Shown here: in pieces, positions 42,936-51,655 of the stretch
Position numbering within the stretch: position 1 is the stretch's first letter
How the letters are laid out: every line of letters starts with the position of its first letter
Origin: Devosia beringensis
GTDB taxonomy: Bacteria; Pseudomonadota; Alphaproteobacteria; Rhizobiales; Devosiaceae
DNA: 64,000 nt
Assembly: GCF_014926585.1 (NCBI RefSeq)
Contig: NZ_CP045422.1
Span: 2,086,501 to 2,150,500 of the forward strand
Direction of reading: 5' to 3'
Notes under the pieces: generated by a model
Told to the model about the DNA's origin: nothing
The model's database searches: none
The model's input: only the letters and a program-made list of their open reading frames with translations
Translations under genes and position numbers: made by a program

Positions 42936-43846
42936 CCGCGCACCTCGTGGCGGGTGGAGCGGACATAGACGACCGAGGCAAACAGCACGAGCAGGAACAT
43001 CATCACCGATACCGTGGCGCCCTTGGCGAAATCGTAGAGCTGGAAACTGAGCTGCCAGGACCAGTAGCCGGCAACGTTGGAAGTATTGGCCGGCCCGCCT
43101 TCGGTCAGCGCGGGGAAGAGGTCGAACTGCTGCAGCGTGCCGATCAGGCCGAGCGACAGCACGGCGCCGATGGTCGGGCGCATCAGCGGCAGGGTGATGG
43201 TCCAGAAGCGTTGCAGGGCGTTGGCGCCATCGAGTTCGGCCGCCTCGTAGAGGTCGCGCGAAATGGCGGCCAGCCCCACCGAGAGCAGCAGCATGTTGAA
43301 GGCAAGGCCCAGCCAGATATTGGCAATGATGACGGCCCAGATGGAAAAGTTCGGGTCCGATTTCCAGAATACATTGGCGTCGATAATGCCGAGCGCCTTG
43401 AGGATGACGTTGAGCACGCCATAGTCGCCAGCGAGAATGAAGCTCCAGATGCCGCCGACCACGAGGCCCGGCATGACCCAGGAGACCAGGAACAGGCCGC
43501 GAATGGTGGATGCGCCGGGAAAATCCTGCGCGAAAAACAGCGCCAGCGCGAAGCCGAGCACGAACTGGCCGGTCATCGAGCCGAAGACAAAGACCAGTGT
43601 ATTGCGCGTCACCAGCCAGAATTCGGGCTGCTGCACCACAGCGACGTAATTGTCGAAGCCGACAAAGGGGCGGAACAGCTCGCCCAGGGTGAACATGTCC
43701 ACCTGCTGGAAGCTCATCAGCACATTGTAGACTAGGGGCGCGCCGGCCAGAGCGAGCAGGAAAAGCAGGGCAGCGCCGACCAGCAGGATATCAAACCCCA
43801 CCCCGTCCCGCAGCCAGCTGAAAAATCGCGACACCGTATCCTCCAA
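42932..43846 (-). CDS. Sugar ABC transporter permease (MalF type)
   Basis: CUT1 inner-membrane subunit of 304 residues, six or more helices. The EAA loop reads ISRDLYEAAELDGANALQRFWTITLPLMRPTIG (about 205-237). The first helix is about 17-39. An intercistronic hairpin lies between it and the upstream binding-protein gene, while the downstream permease overlaps by 4 nt. Confidence 0.95.
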   Translation of the reverse strand: MEDTVSRFFSWLRDGVGFDILLVGAALLFLLALAGAPLVYNVLMSFQQVDMFTLGELFRPFVGFDNYVAVVQQPEFWLVTRNTLVFVFGSMTGQFVLGFALALFFAQDFPGASTIRGLFLVSWVMPGLVVGGIWSFILAGDYGVLNVILKALGIIDANVFWKSDPNFSIWAVIIANIWLGLAFNMLLLSVGLAAISRDLYEAAELDGANALQRFWTITLPLMRPTIGAVLSLGLIGTLQQFDLFPALTEGGPANTSNVAGYWSWQLSFQLYDFAKGATVSVMMFLLVLFASVVYVRSTRHEVRG

Positions 43847-43864
43847 GGGAGCTGAACAGAAAAT

Positions 43865-43891
43865 GCCGGCCAGAGCTTGGCTCCGGCCGGC
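43865..43891 (-). other. Intercistronic stem-loop between binding protein and permease genes
   Basis: An 11-bp stem with one mismatch, GCCGGCCAGAG (43865-43875) with CTCCGGCCGGC (43881-43891), loop CTTGG, 13 nt after the binding-protein stop. It would stop or shield the 3' end so that the binding protein is made in excess over the permeases. Confidence 0.6.
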
Positions 43892-43904
43892 CCAGTCGGG
43901 AGGA

Positions 43905-45131
43905 CTAGTTGAAGATGCCGTCTATGGTGGTCTGGGCCTGGTTCAGCGCGTCCATGGACGACATCTGACCGGTCAGGGCCTGCTGTTCGGCATCGTAGAT
44001 GGCCTTGGAGATCTTCTGCCATTCCGGATGCGGCCCGCGTGGCTGGGCATATTGCAGCTGCTCCTGGAAGACCTTGAGGGCGGCATCCTTCTTTTCAATG
44101 CCGGTCACGGGCAGCGGGATATCGCCGCGCGCGGGCAGGTTGCCGAATTCGGGGAAGATGCGGTCTTCCTGGCTCACGAAATATTCGAGCAGGCGGAAGG
44201 CCTCGTCGGGATGGGCCGTATTGGCCATGATGCCCCAGTTGAAGCCACCCAGAGCCGAGGAACGCTCATCGCCGTCCTCGATGGTGGGCAGCAGCGCCAC
44301 GCCCCAGTCGAACTTGGCATCCTCGACCATGCGGTCGATTTCCCAGGGGCCGGAAATGGCCATGGCGGCATTGCCGGAATTGAAGACGCCGGTGGAGTCC
44401 CACTGGCCCAGGCTCAGCACGTCGCGCGAGGCATAGCCGCTGTCGATCAGGCCCTTCCAGATATCGAGCACCTTGGCGGCACCCTCGGTATTGACCTTGT
44501 CGGCGCCACCACCGGACATCTGGATCACTGGCAGGAACTGGAACGTGCCCTCTTCACCGGCACGGGCCGAGAAGGTGATGCCATAGACATTGTTGGCCGG
44601 GTCGGTGAGCTTTTCGGCATATTCGGCGACCTGGGCCCAGGTCTGGGGTGGCTCGGTCAGGCCGGCCGCGGCGAACATGTCCTTGTTATAGAAGATGCCG
44701 ATGGTGTCGGTATATTTGGGCAGGCCGAACAGCTTGCCGTCCCAGGTCACCGAATTGAGCGGCCCCTCGAAATATTCCGCCTTGCTGACGATCTCGGAGC
44801 CGGCGACGCGGTCGGTGATGTCGAGCATGGCGCCGCGCGACGAGAACAGCGCGAAATCGGGATTGTCGAACGAGACGATGTCGGGCGCATTGCCGGTGGC
44901 GAAGGCGCGCAGCGTTTCGTTGACGATCTCGTCAAACGGGATGCCGCGATACTCGACCACGATATCCTCATTGGCGTCGTCGAACTCCTTGGAATAGGTG
45001 TCCGCGATGCCCGGCCGGTCGACCCCGTCAATCGACCAGACGGTCAGTTTCACCTGCGCGAAAGCCGGTGTGGCTGCGACCAAAGCGCCGACGGCCAAGC
45101 CGGCCAGTAGACCCAGTTTAGACAAGTGCAT
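43905..45131 (-). CDS. Extracellular sugar-binding protein of the ABC importer
   Basis: Periplasmic solute-binding protein family 1, 408 residues, with a signal peptide MHLSKLGLLAGLAVGALVAATPAFA. The mature part opens QVKLTVWSIDGVDRPGIADTYSKEFDDANEDIVVEY, and GKLFGLPKYTDTIGIFYNKDMFAAAGL and AAMAISGPWEIDRM are typical. The ATG at 45131 with GGAGG upstream is chosen. The ligand is probably an arabinose-containing oligosaccharide, inferred from GH127 in the same operon. It follows lacI on the same strand after a hairpin. Confidence 0.94.
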   Translation of the reverse strand: MHLSKLGLLAGLAVGALVAATPAFAQVKLTVWSIDGVDRPGIADTYSKEFDDANEDIVVEYRGIPFDEIVNETLRAFATGNAPDIVSFDNPDFALFSSRGAMLDITDRVAGSEIVSKAEYFEGPLNSVTWDGKLFGLPKYTDTIGIFYNKDMFAAAGLTEPPQTWAQVAEYAEKLTDPANNVYGITFSARAGEEGTFQFLPVIQMSGGGADKVNTEGAAKVLDIWKGLIDSGYASRDVLSLGQWDSTGVFNSGNAAMAISGPWEIDRMVEDAKFDWGVALLPTIEDGDERSSALGGFNWGIMANTAHPDEAFRLLEYFVSQEDRIFPEFGNLPARGDIPLPVTGIEKKDAALKVFQEQLQYAQPRGPHPEWQKISKAIYDAEQQALTGQMSSMDALNQAQTTIDGIFN

Positions 45132-45200
45132 TATATCCTCCCTTGCGGCCTCGGCCGCGCTGCATACCGCTCGGGTTCCTCTTCCCTTGCGGCTTTCCTC

Positions 45201-45233
45201 GCTGCCACGGGCGGTTGCAACGCCTGTGGCAGC
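45201..45233 (-). other. Stem-loop between lacI and the binding-protein gene
   Basis: GCTGCCAC-G-GGCG (45201-45213) pairs with CGCC-T-GTGGCAGC (45221-45233). The 12-bp stem carries one internal mismatch and closes a GTTGCAA loop, 6 nt after the lacI stop. No T-run follows, so read-through from lacI into the transporter is possible. Confidence 0.6.
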
Positions 45234-45238
45234 ACTCC

Positions 45239-46291
45239 TTAGACCTCCTGAAGCACCTCTTGCCTGTTGGCGTGGGCGAGTGCATCGCCGCCGCAGGATT
45301 GGCGCACCACGAGATGGCATGGCAGCGTGCGGATGCCCGGCTCGACCGGCTTGCCTTCGGCAAGGTCGAGGATCAGGCGGCCGGCCACGCGGCCGAGTTC
45401 GATGAGATTCATGTCCACCGTGGTCAGCGGCGGCCGCGTCGCGGCAGCGACGATTTCCCAATTGTCAAAGCCGATGACCGAGACGTCGGCCGGTACGGCG
45501 ACACCGCGTTCGCGCAGCGCGTCCACGACCCCGCGCGCGATCTGGTCATTGCCGCAGAAGATGGCGTCGGGCGGGGTGCCTGCCTGCCAGAGCTGGCTTA
45601 CTGCCGCGTGGCCCCAGGCTTCCGACCAGCTGCCGTGCAGCACCGGGGCCTCTGCGCCCGCAGCCGCGCGGAAGGCGCCGGCCCGGGCGGCGACCGAGGC
45701 AAAGCTTTCCGGCCCGGTCACATGCACCAGCCGCCTGCGCCCGAGCCCGAGCAGCCATTGCGTGGCCAGTCGCGCGCCCTGCGCATCGTCGGATACCAGG
45801 GTCACTGCATCGGCTGGGCCTTCGGTAAAGGCATAGACAACCGGCACCGGCAGGTCGGACAGATCGACCGGCAGGCGGCGGTCGATGCGCTTGCCGGTGG
45901 CGATGATGCCATCGACCTGCTTGTCGAGCATGGCATCGACATGGATCTTGCCCAGGGCGGCATCATCTTCGATGCCGCAGAGAAAGACCGACACGCCGCG
46001 GTCAACCAGCGCTGCGTTGATGCCGGCCATGACCGGCAGGGTGAAGCGGCCATAGGTGTCGTTGGTCAGCAGGCCAATGGTGAAGCTGCGCTGCTGGGTC
46101 AAGGCGCGGGCCATGGCATTGGGCCGGAAGCCCAGCGCAGCCGCGGTCTGCTTGACGCGGGTGCGGGTCGCCTCGGTCATGCGACCGGTATCGTTGAGCG
46201 CCTTGGAGGCCGTGGCAACGCTGACGCCGGCAACGCGGGCGACGTCATAGATGCGTATCCGCTCTGCCTTGGCCACGTCCACATACCTCAA
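45239..46291 (-). CDS. LacI family regulator of the transporter/GH127 operon
   Basis: Repressor-type regulator of 350 residues. The helix-turn-helix is IRIYDVARVAGVSVATASKALNDTGRMTEATRTRV (12-46) with the hinge following at about 55-65. The periplasmic-binding-like effector domain includes TIGLLTNDTYGRFTLPVMAGI and DAIFCGNDQIARGVVDALRERG. It precedes the transporter genes on the same strand and probably controls them and itself through palindromes at its promoter. The effector is likely arabinose or an arabinoside (inference). Confidence 0.93.
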   Translation of the reverse strand: MRYVDVAKAERIRIYDVARVAGVSVATASKALNDTGRMTEATRTRVKQTAAALGFRPNAMARALTQQRSFTIGLLTNDTYGRFTLPVMAGINAALVDRGVSVFLCGIEDDAALGKIHVDAMLDKQVDGIIATGKRIDRRLPVDLSDLPVPVVYAFTEGPADAVTLVSDDAQGARLATQWLLGLGRRRLVHVTGPESFASVAARAGAFRAAAGAEAPVLHGSWSEAWGHAAVSQLWQAGTPPDAIFCGNDQIARGVVDALRERGVAVPADVSVIGFDNWEIVAAATRPPLTTVDMNLIELGRVAGRLILDLAEGKPVEPGIRTLPCHLVVRQSCGGDALAHANRQEVLQEV

Positions 46292-46293
46292 AG

Positions 46294-46330
46294 GAAAACC
46301 CTTTTCTCACACTAGGTAAAACGGTTTCTC
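46294..46330. promoter_or_regulatory. LacI-type operators at the lacI/transporter promoter
   Basis: GAAAA-CCC-TTTTC (46294-46306) is a perfect palindrome next to the lacI start. GTAAAACGGTTTC (46316-46328) resembles the LacI-family AAACGTTT core. Both lie just upstream of the regulator's ATG. Confidence 0.5.
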
Positions 46331-46354
46331 ACGATGCGTCAATAGTCATACTTA

Positions 46355-47254
46355 TCAAGCCGCCTGCACGTGTTCGCCGCCACGGGCGGCCTTGAGATGG
46401 TTGAGGGCGTGCACCTGGCCGGTCATTTCCAGGGCATCGCGATAGACCGGGTCGTGCCAGCCCTCGATGTCGATCGAGCCGCTATAGCCGGCCAGGCGCA
46501 GCTCGGAGATCACGTCGGTCCAGTTACTGTCGCCAAAGCCGGGCGTGCGCATGAAGACGAACTTTTCCTTGCCGAAAATGCCGTGCTCGCGGATCACCTC
46601 CCAGCGCACGGTGGCGTCCTTGCCGTGCACGTGGAAAAACTTGTGGGCCCATTTGCGGATCTGCGGCAGCGGATCAATGAGATAGACCAGCTGGTGGCAG
46701 GGCTCCCATTCCAGGCCGATATTGTCGTCCGGCGTCTCGTTGAACATCAGTTCCCAGGCATCGGGATTGTGGGCGATGTTCCAGTCGCCTGTGGCCCAGT
46801 TGCCATCCATGGCGCAGTTCTCAAAGGCAATGCGGACGCCCTTGTCGGCCGCGCGCTTGGCCAGTTCGCTCCACACCTGCCTGTAGCGCGGCAGGCTGTC
46901 GGTCAGTTTCTGGTTGCGGATGCGGCCGGTAAAGCCGGCGACGCAGGTGGCGCCGAAATGGTGGGCATTGTCGATGCAGTCCTTCCAGCCCTGCAGGGTC
47001 TGGCGGTCCATCTCCTGGTCCTCGAGCGGATTGCCGAACATGCCCAGCGTCGAGATGGTGATGTCACGATCCCCGATCGCGTCGAGGCTACGCTTGCCCA
47101 GTTCGGCCAGGTCCTGGCCATTGGTGGTCTGCCAGAAGAAGGGCTCGAAGCTCTCAAAGCCGAGATCGGCAATGGCGGCAATATTGTCGGCGGCCTTGCC
47201 GGCGCTGGCCTGGATCATGGTGCCGATGCGGATCGACTTGGCGGGGTTGGTCAC
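46355..47254 (-). CDS. Sugar phosphate isomerase/epimerase family TIM barrel
   Basis: Xylose-isomerase-like TIM-barrel protein of 299 residues. Metal-binding residues typical of the family appear in IAFENCAMDG (about 143-152), GLEWEPCHQ (about 180-188), FFHVHGKDA (about 206-214) and SIDIEGWHDP near the C-terminus. The reaction is unknown. It overlaps the upstream Gfo/Idh/MocA gene by 4 nt, a pairing common in pathways for modified sugars or inositols. Nearby LacI genes suggest carbohydrate control. Confidence 0.9.
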   Translation of the reverse strand: MTNPAKSIRIGTMIQASAGKAADNIAAIADLGFESFEPFFWQTTNGQDLAELGKRSLDAIGDRDITISTLGMFGNPLEDQEMDRQTLQGWKDCIDNAHHFGATCVAGFTGRIRNQKLTDSLPRYRQVWSELAKRAADKGVRIAFENCAMDGNWATGDWNIAHNPDAWELMFNETPDDNIGLEWEPCHQLVYLIDPLPQIRKWAHKFFHVHGKDATVRWEVIREHGIFGKEKFVFMRTPGFGDSNWTDVISELRLAGYSGSIDIEGWHDPVYRDALEMTGQVHALNHLKAARGGEHVQAA

Positions 47255-48300
47255 GGTGCGGTTTCCTGGGCTTGGATGAGGACGCGCTGGCGGGTGCGGG
47301 CGCTTTGGATGGCGCCAAAGACCATGGCCAGGCTCTTGATATTGTCGCTGCCGGCGGTTTCCGGCTGGCGCCCCGCGGCAATCGCCGCGAGGAATTCGGC
47401 GATGACGCTGGCATGGCCTTCGGTCAGGGTGGCGTCTGCGGCTTCGGGCACAGCGAGCGGGACGAGGTCGCGGAAAAAGCCGGACTCGCCGGCCACCTGG
47501 TGGGCCTCGAAGCGCTCAAGCCCATCCCAGAGCAGCGTGCCCCTGGTGCCGACGATGCGCCAGGCGCCTTCCCAGCTGGTATTGGCGCCCTCGGCGCACC
47601 AGGATCCGCGATAGTTGAAGACGATATCGCCGGCGAATTCGAAAATCGCATTGGCCGCGGCGCCATGGGCGTACCAGGAGCCGGGCGGATTGGTCTCAAG
47701 GCAATAGACGGCCTGGGGCGCCGTGCCGGCCATGAAGCGCGCCGCGTCGAGGGTATGGATGGCCATGTCGAGCAGCAGGACATTGTCCATCTGCTCGCGG
47801 AAGCCGCCGAAATGGGCGCCGACGAAGAAATCGCAATGCAGGGCGGTGAGCTGGCCGAGCGCGCCGCTCTCGATGACCTGGCGGATGCGGCGGATGCCGG
47901 CCACAAAGCGCCGGTTCTGCACCACCGCGTGGATGCGCCCGGCCGCCCGGGCCTGGGCCAGCATTGCCTGTGCATCGTCCAGCGCCGGCGCCATCGGCTT
48001 TTCGGTCAGCACGTGGCAGCCATGGCGGAGGCCGGTGGCCACGACATGCGGGCGCGCCGAGGGCACGGCGACATCGAACAGCAGGTCGGGGCGGGCCTGG
48101 GACAGGACGGCGTCGAGGTCGGTGCCGATAATGGCATCCGGCAGGCCGAATTCGGCGGCCCGGGCCGCAGCGGTTGCCGCATCGATATCGACCAGGCCGA
48201 CGACCTCGACCTGCCCCTTGAGCAGGGGACTATCGGCCAGGGCGGACAGCCAGCCTTTGGACATGGCTCCGCAACCCACGAGCACGGCTTTCAACGACAC
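47251..48300 (-). CDS. Gfo/Idh/MocA family NAD(P)-dependent oxidoreductase
   Basis: Sugar or inositol dehydrogenase-like enzyme of 349 residues. The Rossmann start is AVLVGCGAMSKGW (5-17), the catalytic lysine is in HVLTEKPMAPALDDAQ, and the conserved His lies in LLLDMAIHTLDAARFM. The GTG at 48300 is chosen because GGAGG lies 6 nt upstream; a TTG two codons earlier is directly against the ribosome binding site. It is divergent from the second lacI gene, with two AAACGTTT operators between, and heads the two-gene unit with the isomerase. Confidence 0.9.
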   Translation of the reverse strand: MSLKAVLVGCGAMSKGWLSALADSPLLKGQVEVVGLVDIDAATAAARAAEFGLPDAIIGTDLDAVLSQARPDLLFDVAVPSARPHVVATGLRHGCHVLTEKPMAPALDDAQAMLAQARAAGRIHAVVQNRRFVAGIRRIRQVIESGALGQLTALHCDFFVGAHFGGFREQMDNVLLLDMAIHTLDAARFMAGTAPQAVYCLETNPPGSWYAHGAAANAIFEFAGDIVFNYRGSWCAEGANTSWEGAWRIVGTRGTLLWDGLERFEAHQVAGESGFFRDLVPLAVPEAADATLTEGHASVIAEFLAAIAAGRQPETAGSDNIKSLAMVFGAIQSARTRQRVLIQAQETAP

Positions 48301-48357
48301 CAGCAATCCTCCCGAACAGGGCAGCAGCCGTCTTGGAGCGGCGTGTCTGCATGTTCC

Positions 48358-48422
48358 CGTAAACGTTTACGACGCTACAATTGACGGTCAAAGCATGTCA
48401 AGAGTGCTCCGTAAACGTTTTT
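48358..48422. promoter_or_regulatory. Two LacI operators in the divergent gfo/lacI promoter region
   Basis: CGTAAACGTTTACG (48358-48371) is a perfect 14-bp palindrome, and GTAAACGTTTTT (48411-48422) is a second copy with one good half. A minus-strand TTGACA at 48401-48396 lies between them. The first operator would cover the start of the oxidoreductase transcript and the second the lacI promoter. Confidence 0.75.
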
Positions 48423-48456
48423 GGCACGATCGGCGTGGAACAGGGTGGCAGCGTCA

Positions 48457-49482
48457 ATGAAGGGCATCCGCAGGCTGGCGCAACAGCTCGACATCTCGAT
48501 TGGCACGGTGTCGCGGGCGCTCAATGGCCGCTCCGATGTCAGCGAGGAGACGCGGCGTCGGGTCATCGAGGCCGCGGCGGCCATGGGCTATGCGCCCAAT
48601 CAGGCCGGGCGCAGCCTGCGCCAGGGCAATACCAATGCCGTGGGCTTCATGATCGAGCTGGGCTCGGACGCCGGCAGCAATAACGACAATTTCTTTCTGG
48701 GCGTGTTCGACGGCGTGCAGTCGGCCCTGGCGCGCCACCATCTCGACCTTGTCGTGCTGCCCTGCGCCACCGACGAGGATCCCACCCAATATGTGCAGCG
48801 CATGATCGCGCGCCATCTGGTGGATGCCATGATCATCTCGGCCACCCATCGCAAGGATACGCGCATCGACGTGCTGCAGGCGGCGCGCCTGCCCTTCATC
48901 ACGCTGGGCCGCTCGGCCACCGAGGGCGAACATCCCTGGATCGATCTCGATTTTGCCGGGGTCGCCCGGCGCGCGGTGGACCGGCTCGCCGCCGCCGGAC
49001 ATCGTCGCATCGCGGTGGCCGTGCCCAGCAATGACATCAATCTGGGTTTTGTCTTTCTCGACAGCTACAAGAGCGCGCTGACGGCCAATGGCCTTCCTTT
49101 CGATCCAGAGCTGGTGTTCCGGGTCCCCTCGTCCGAGCAGGGCGGCTATCAGCTGGGGCATGACATCTGCGCCATGGGCGATCGTCCCAGCGCAGTGGTG
49201 CTCAATTATGAACTGCTGGCGCTGGGGCTTTATCGCCGGCTGGGAGAATCGGGGCTGACGCCCGGCCGCGACCTGGCGGTTATCGGCTTTCGCGAGGGGC
49301 CGGCCTCCCGCTTTCTGGCGCCGACACTCACCTGTTTCCGGCTGTCCCTACGCGAGCTGGGCATTGCGCTGGGCGAAGCGCTGCTGGCCTCGATGCCGGC
49401 CTATGCGGAAATCTACCCCCAGGGCATCGTGCGACGCATCTGGCCGATGGAACTGGTGGCCGGCGAAAGCGACCGCGCCTGA
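48457..49482 (+). CDS. LacI family regulator of the oxidoreductase/isomerase unit
   Basis: LacI-type repressor of 341 residues. The helix-turn-helix is GIRRLAQQLDISIGTVSRALNGRSDVSEETRRRV (3-36), the hinge NQAGRSLRQGNTNAVGFMIE follows, and the effector-binding half includes YELLALGLYRRLGESGLTPGRDLAVIGFREG. The ATG at 48457 is the first that gives the canonical start. It is divergent from the Gfo-like gene across the paired operators and most likely represses that unit and itself. The effector is unknown. Confidence 0.93.
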   Translation: MKGIRRLAQQLDISIGTVSRALNGRSDVSEETRRRVIEAAAAMGYAPNQAGRSLRQGNTNAVGFMIELGSDAGSNNDNFFLGVFDGVQSALARHHLDLVVLPCATDEDPTQYVQRMIARHLVDAMIISATHRKDTRIDVLQAARLPFITLGRSATEGEHPWIDLDFAGVARRAVDRLAAAGHRRIAVAVPSNDINLGFVFLDSYKSALTANGLPFDPELVFRVPSSEQGGYQLGHDICAMGDRPSAVVLNYELLALGLYRRLGESGLTPGRDLAVIGFREGPASRFLAPTLTCFRLSLRELGIALGEALLASMPAYAEIYPQGIVRRIWPMELVAGESDRA

Positions 49483-49505
49483 GCGCGACGCGATGCCGAT
49501 AAAAA

Positions 49506-49570
49506 TCGGGGCCCGGATCGCCCCGAGCCCCCAGCCTGTGCTGGAGTCTCAGGCGCTCCGGGCCCCCGAT
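49506..49570. terminator. Nested inverted repeat between lacI and the outer-membrane protein gene
   Basis: TCGGGGCCCGGA (49506-49517) pairs with TCCGGGCCCCCGA (49557-49569) with one bulged C. Inside is a smaller CCAGC/GCTGG hairpin at 49531-49544. It lies between convergent genes and probably ends transcripts from one or both. Confidence 0.45.
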
Positions 49571-49624
49571 AGTTCGGTCGGGCGGATAGCTCTTGCCCGC
49601 CCATCAAATTGTCGTCCGCGACGG

Positions 49625-50302
49625 CTAGAAGCGGTAGTTGACGCCGGCGCGGACGACACCAAAGCGCTGGCTGATGTCCTGGCTGCCGCCGGGCAGGCCG
49701 TTATAGGTCTGGGTGCCCAGATCGACATAGAGCAGCTCGGCCTTGAGCGAGATCTGGTCGGTGGCCTGGGCCTCAAGGCCGGCGCCGACGGTCCAGCCGA
49801 TATGGTTGGCGGACTGCGAGGTAACCACATTGGTCGTGCTGGTCAGGCTGGCGGTGCCGCGGCCGGCGGCAAAGCCCGCCGTCAGATAGGGCATTACCGA
49901 GCCAAAGGTCAGGCCGGCGCGACCACGAATGGTGCCATAGACATCCATGCCGGATTTCTGCTTGCCGTTGACGCCCAGGTCCCGCTCATGGCCGATCGAG
50001 GCGAGCTGGATATCGGCTTCGCCGCCCAGCACGACGCCGCCCATATCCATGTTATAGCCAGCCTGGCCGCCAAACTGCCAGCCGCCGGAATTGTCTTCGG
50101 TGCGGACGCCGCCGCCTGTGGGCTGGCGGGTCAATGTGCCCCAGCCGTAACCGGCATTGACGCCGGCATAAAAACCTTCCCAGCTCGAGGCCGGTGCGGC
50201 CGAATACATGGGGCTGGCGCCGCTGTTCCAGCCGAGATCGGCGGCCTGGGCGGCGGTGGACAACAGCAGCAGGGCAGCAATGGAAAGGGCCTGGCGCTTC
50301 AT
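49625..50302 (-). CDS. Outer-membrane beta-barrel protein (Omp25/porin-like family)
   Basis: Small eight-strand barrel of 225 residues with signal peptide MKRQALSIAALLLLSTAAQA. WEGFYAGVNAGYGWG opens the barrel, repeated amphipathic strands alternate with GG-rich turns (GGWQFGGQAGYNMDMGGVVLGGEADIQLA), and the last strand ends in phenylalanine (VVRAGVNYRF), the usual BAM recognition signal. Family members in Brucella and Rhizobium are major surface proteins. No operon partner; tRNA-Leu lies upstream on the same strand. Confidence 0.92.
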   Translation of the reverse strand: MKRQALSIAALLLLSTAAQAADLGWNSGASPMYSAAPASSWEGFYAGVNAGYGWGTLTRQPTGGGVRTEDNSGGWQFGGQAGYNMDMGGVVLGGEADIQLASIGHERDLGVNGKQKSGMDVYGTIRGRAGLTFGSVMPYLTAGFAAGRGTASLTSTTNVVTSQSANHIGWTVGAGLEAQATDQISLKAELLYVDLGTQTYNGLPGGSQDISQRFGVVRAGVNYRF

Positions 50303-50501
50303 GGGGGTAACCTCGTCTAAAGGGATGCTGAACTTTCCCCTAAAATGCGATGCGATCCGTTAATACCTCGGTAAGGAACAAGGTTAACGCCATGCCGTAG
50401 CGCATGGCTGGCGTTCACTTTTGTGCGGGAACTTATTGGGGCATGCGTGCGCGTTGCTCCGACCCGCAGGGGCCGGCTCTCGATCAACGCTGTGCTGAAA
50501 A

Positions 50502-50585
50502 TGGTGCCCCCCGCCGGACTCGAACCGGCACGCCTTGCGGCGGAGGATTTTGAGTCCTCTGCGTCTACCATTCCGCCAGAGGGGC
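50502..50585 (-). tRNA. tRNA-Leu (anticodon CAA)
   Basis: The 84-nt gene folds as a class II tRNA. The acceptor GCCCCTC pairs with GGGGGGC, then A73 and an encoded CCA. The D-arm holds TGGCGGAATGGTAGACGC, the anticodon stem GAGGA/TCCTC closes loop CTCAAAA, giving anticodon CAA, and a long variable arm (CGCCGCAAGGCG) precedes the T-arm GCCGGTTCGAGTCCGGC. It reads UUG codons. Confidence 0.96.
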
Positions 50586-50640
50586 ACGGCATGGTCTCTA
50601 AACCAGGATGGGTTGGTCTGCAACGGGGTTTTGCGGTGGC

Positions 50641-50949
50641 TCAGCCGGCAAGCGCCAGGCGGGCGAGATAGACCGTGAGCACGCCCACGGCCATGGCGGC
50701 AAAGAGGTTTTTGGTCAGCCAATAGGCCAGCGTCGTGGCTGCGGCGGCGATGATGTCGGCGAGGCTCCCACTGACCAGTGCCGGGGCCACCAGGGCCGCG
50801 AGCACCGCGCCGGGAACGTGGCGGAGCCAGGCGGCGGCAAAGCCGTGCCGCGGCAGCCGATTGGCCAGCAGCAAGCCGCCCGCCTTGGTGGCCAGGGTCA
50901 CCAGGGCCATGCCGGCAATGGCCAGCAGCGCTTCGGGGCTAGTCCACAT
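50641..50949 (-). CDS. azlD: AzlD family branched-chain amino acid exporter subunit
   Basis: Small subunit of the AzlCD exporter, 102 residues, three or four membrane helices (ALLAIAGMALVTLATKAGGLLLANRLP, VPGAVLAALVAPALV, LFAAMAVGVLTVYLARLAL). The pair exports branched-chain amino acids in known cases. The ATG at 50949 is chosen; it overlaps the azlC end by 11 nt, and a GTG further upstream is less likely. Confidence 0.88.
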   Translation of the reverse strand: MWTSPEALLAIAGMALVTLATKAGGLLLANRLPRHGFAAAWLRHVPGAVLAALVAPALVSGSLADIIAAAATTLAYWLTKNLFAAMAVGVLTVYLARLALAG

Positions 50950-51655
50950 GGCGGACCTTGTCGGCAAGGGCACCGGCGAGGCTGCCGGTGATGCCGCCGA
51001 TCAGGATATACCAGCTGCCCTCGATCAGCCGTGCGGCGAGGATGGCGCTGAGCGCGGCGACGGTCCAGGGCAGGAGGTCGGCCCGGCCCTTCCACACGCC
51101 CAGCAGCAGCGCCAGGAAGGCGGCGGTAAAGGCGAAGTCGAGGCCATAGCGGGTCGGGTCATCGATGGCCGAGCCGAGCTGGTGGCCGAGCAGGGTGGTT
51201 GCCATCCAGACGGTATAGGTCAGCACACCGCCGCCGAGCAGGAAGGCGACGCTGCCACTGCCGCGCTGCATGGCCAGCATGGTGATGGCCCAATTTTCGT
51301 CGGACACAAAGAACATCAGCCCGGCGCTGCGGCCGACGCGGCCGGGGGGAAACAGCGGGCGCAGCGTCGCGGTCAGCAGCAGGTAGCGCAGGTTGATGAC
51401 GAGCGCAGCAATGACCAGCGGGCCGATGGGCAGGCTGGCAGGCGTGGCGGTCCACAGGTCGAGCGCCACGAACTGGGCCGAGCCGGCAAAGACCAGGCCG
51501 CTCATCAGCAGCACGTCAAGCATGGTCATGCCGGCGCCGCGGGCCAGCACGCCCCAGACCAGGCCATAGGCGCCCACCGAGATGACCACGGGCAGGCAGG
51601 CGCGGGCGCCGGCAAGAAAGGCGGTGGCAAAGCGGGCAGGGGGCACGGTGGTCAT
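50939..51655 (-). CDS. azlC: AzlC family branched-chain amino acid exporter subunit
   Basis: Large subunit of the AzlCD exporter, 238 residues with about seven membrane segments. Family marks are GAYGLVWGVLARGAGM, SGLVFAGSAQFVALDLW, LRYLLLTATLRPLF and VSDENWAITMLAMQRG. The substrate class is inferred from Bacillus AzlC and similar proteins. It is followed by azlD with overlapping coding regions. Confidence 0.91.
   Translation of the reverse strand: MTTVPPARFATAFLAGARACLPVVISVGAYGLVWGVLARGAGMTMLDVLLMSGLVFAGSAQFVALDLWTATPASLPIGPLVIAALVINLRYLLLTATLRPLFPPGRVGRSAGLMFFVSDENWAITMLAMQRGSGSVAFLLGGGVLTYTVWMATTLLGHQLGSAIDDPTRYGLDFAFTAAFLALLLGVWKGRADLLPWTVAALSAILAARLIEGSWYILIGGITGSLAGALADKVRHVD

Noticed and set aside
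50360..50374. TTAA-N7-GTAA resembling a CtrA site upstream of the outer-membrane protein
   Set aside because: One mismatch and no second element; expected by chance in an AT-rich promoter.
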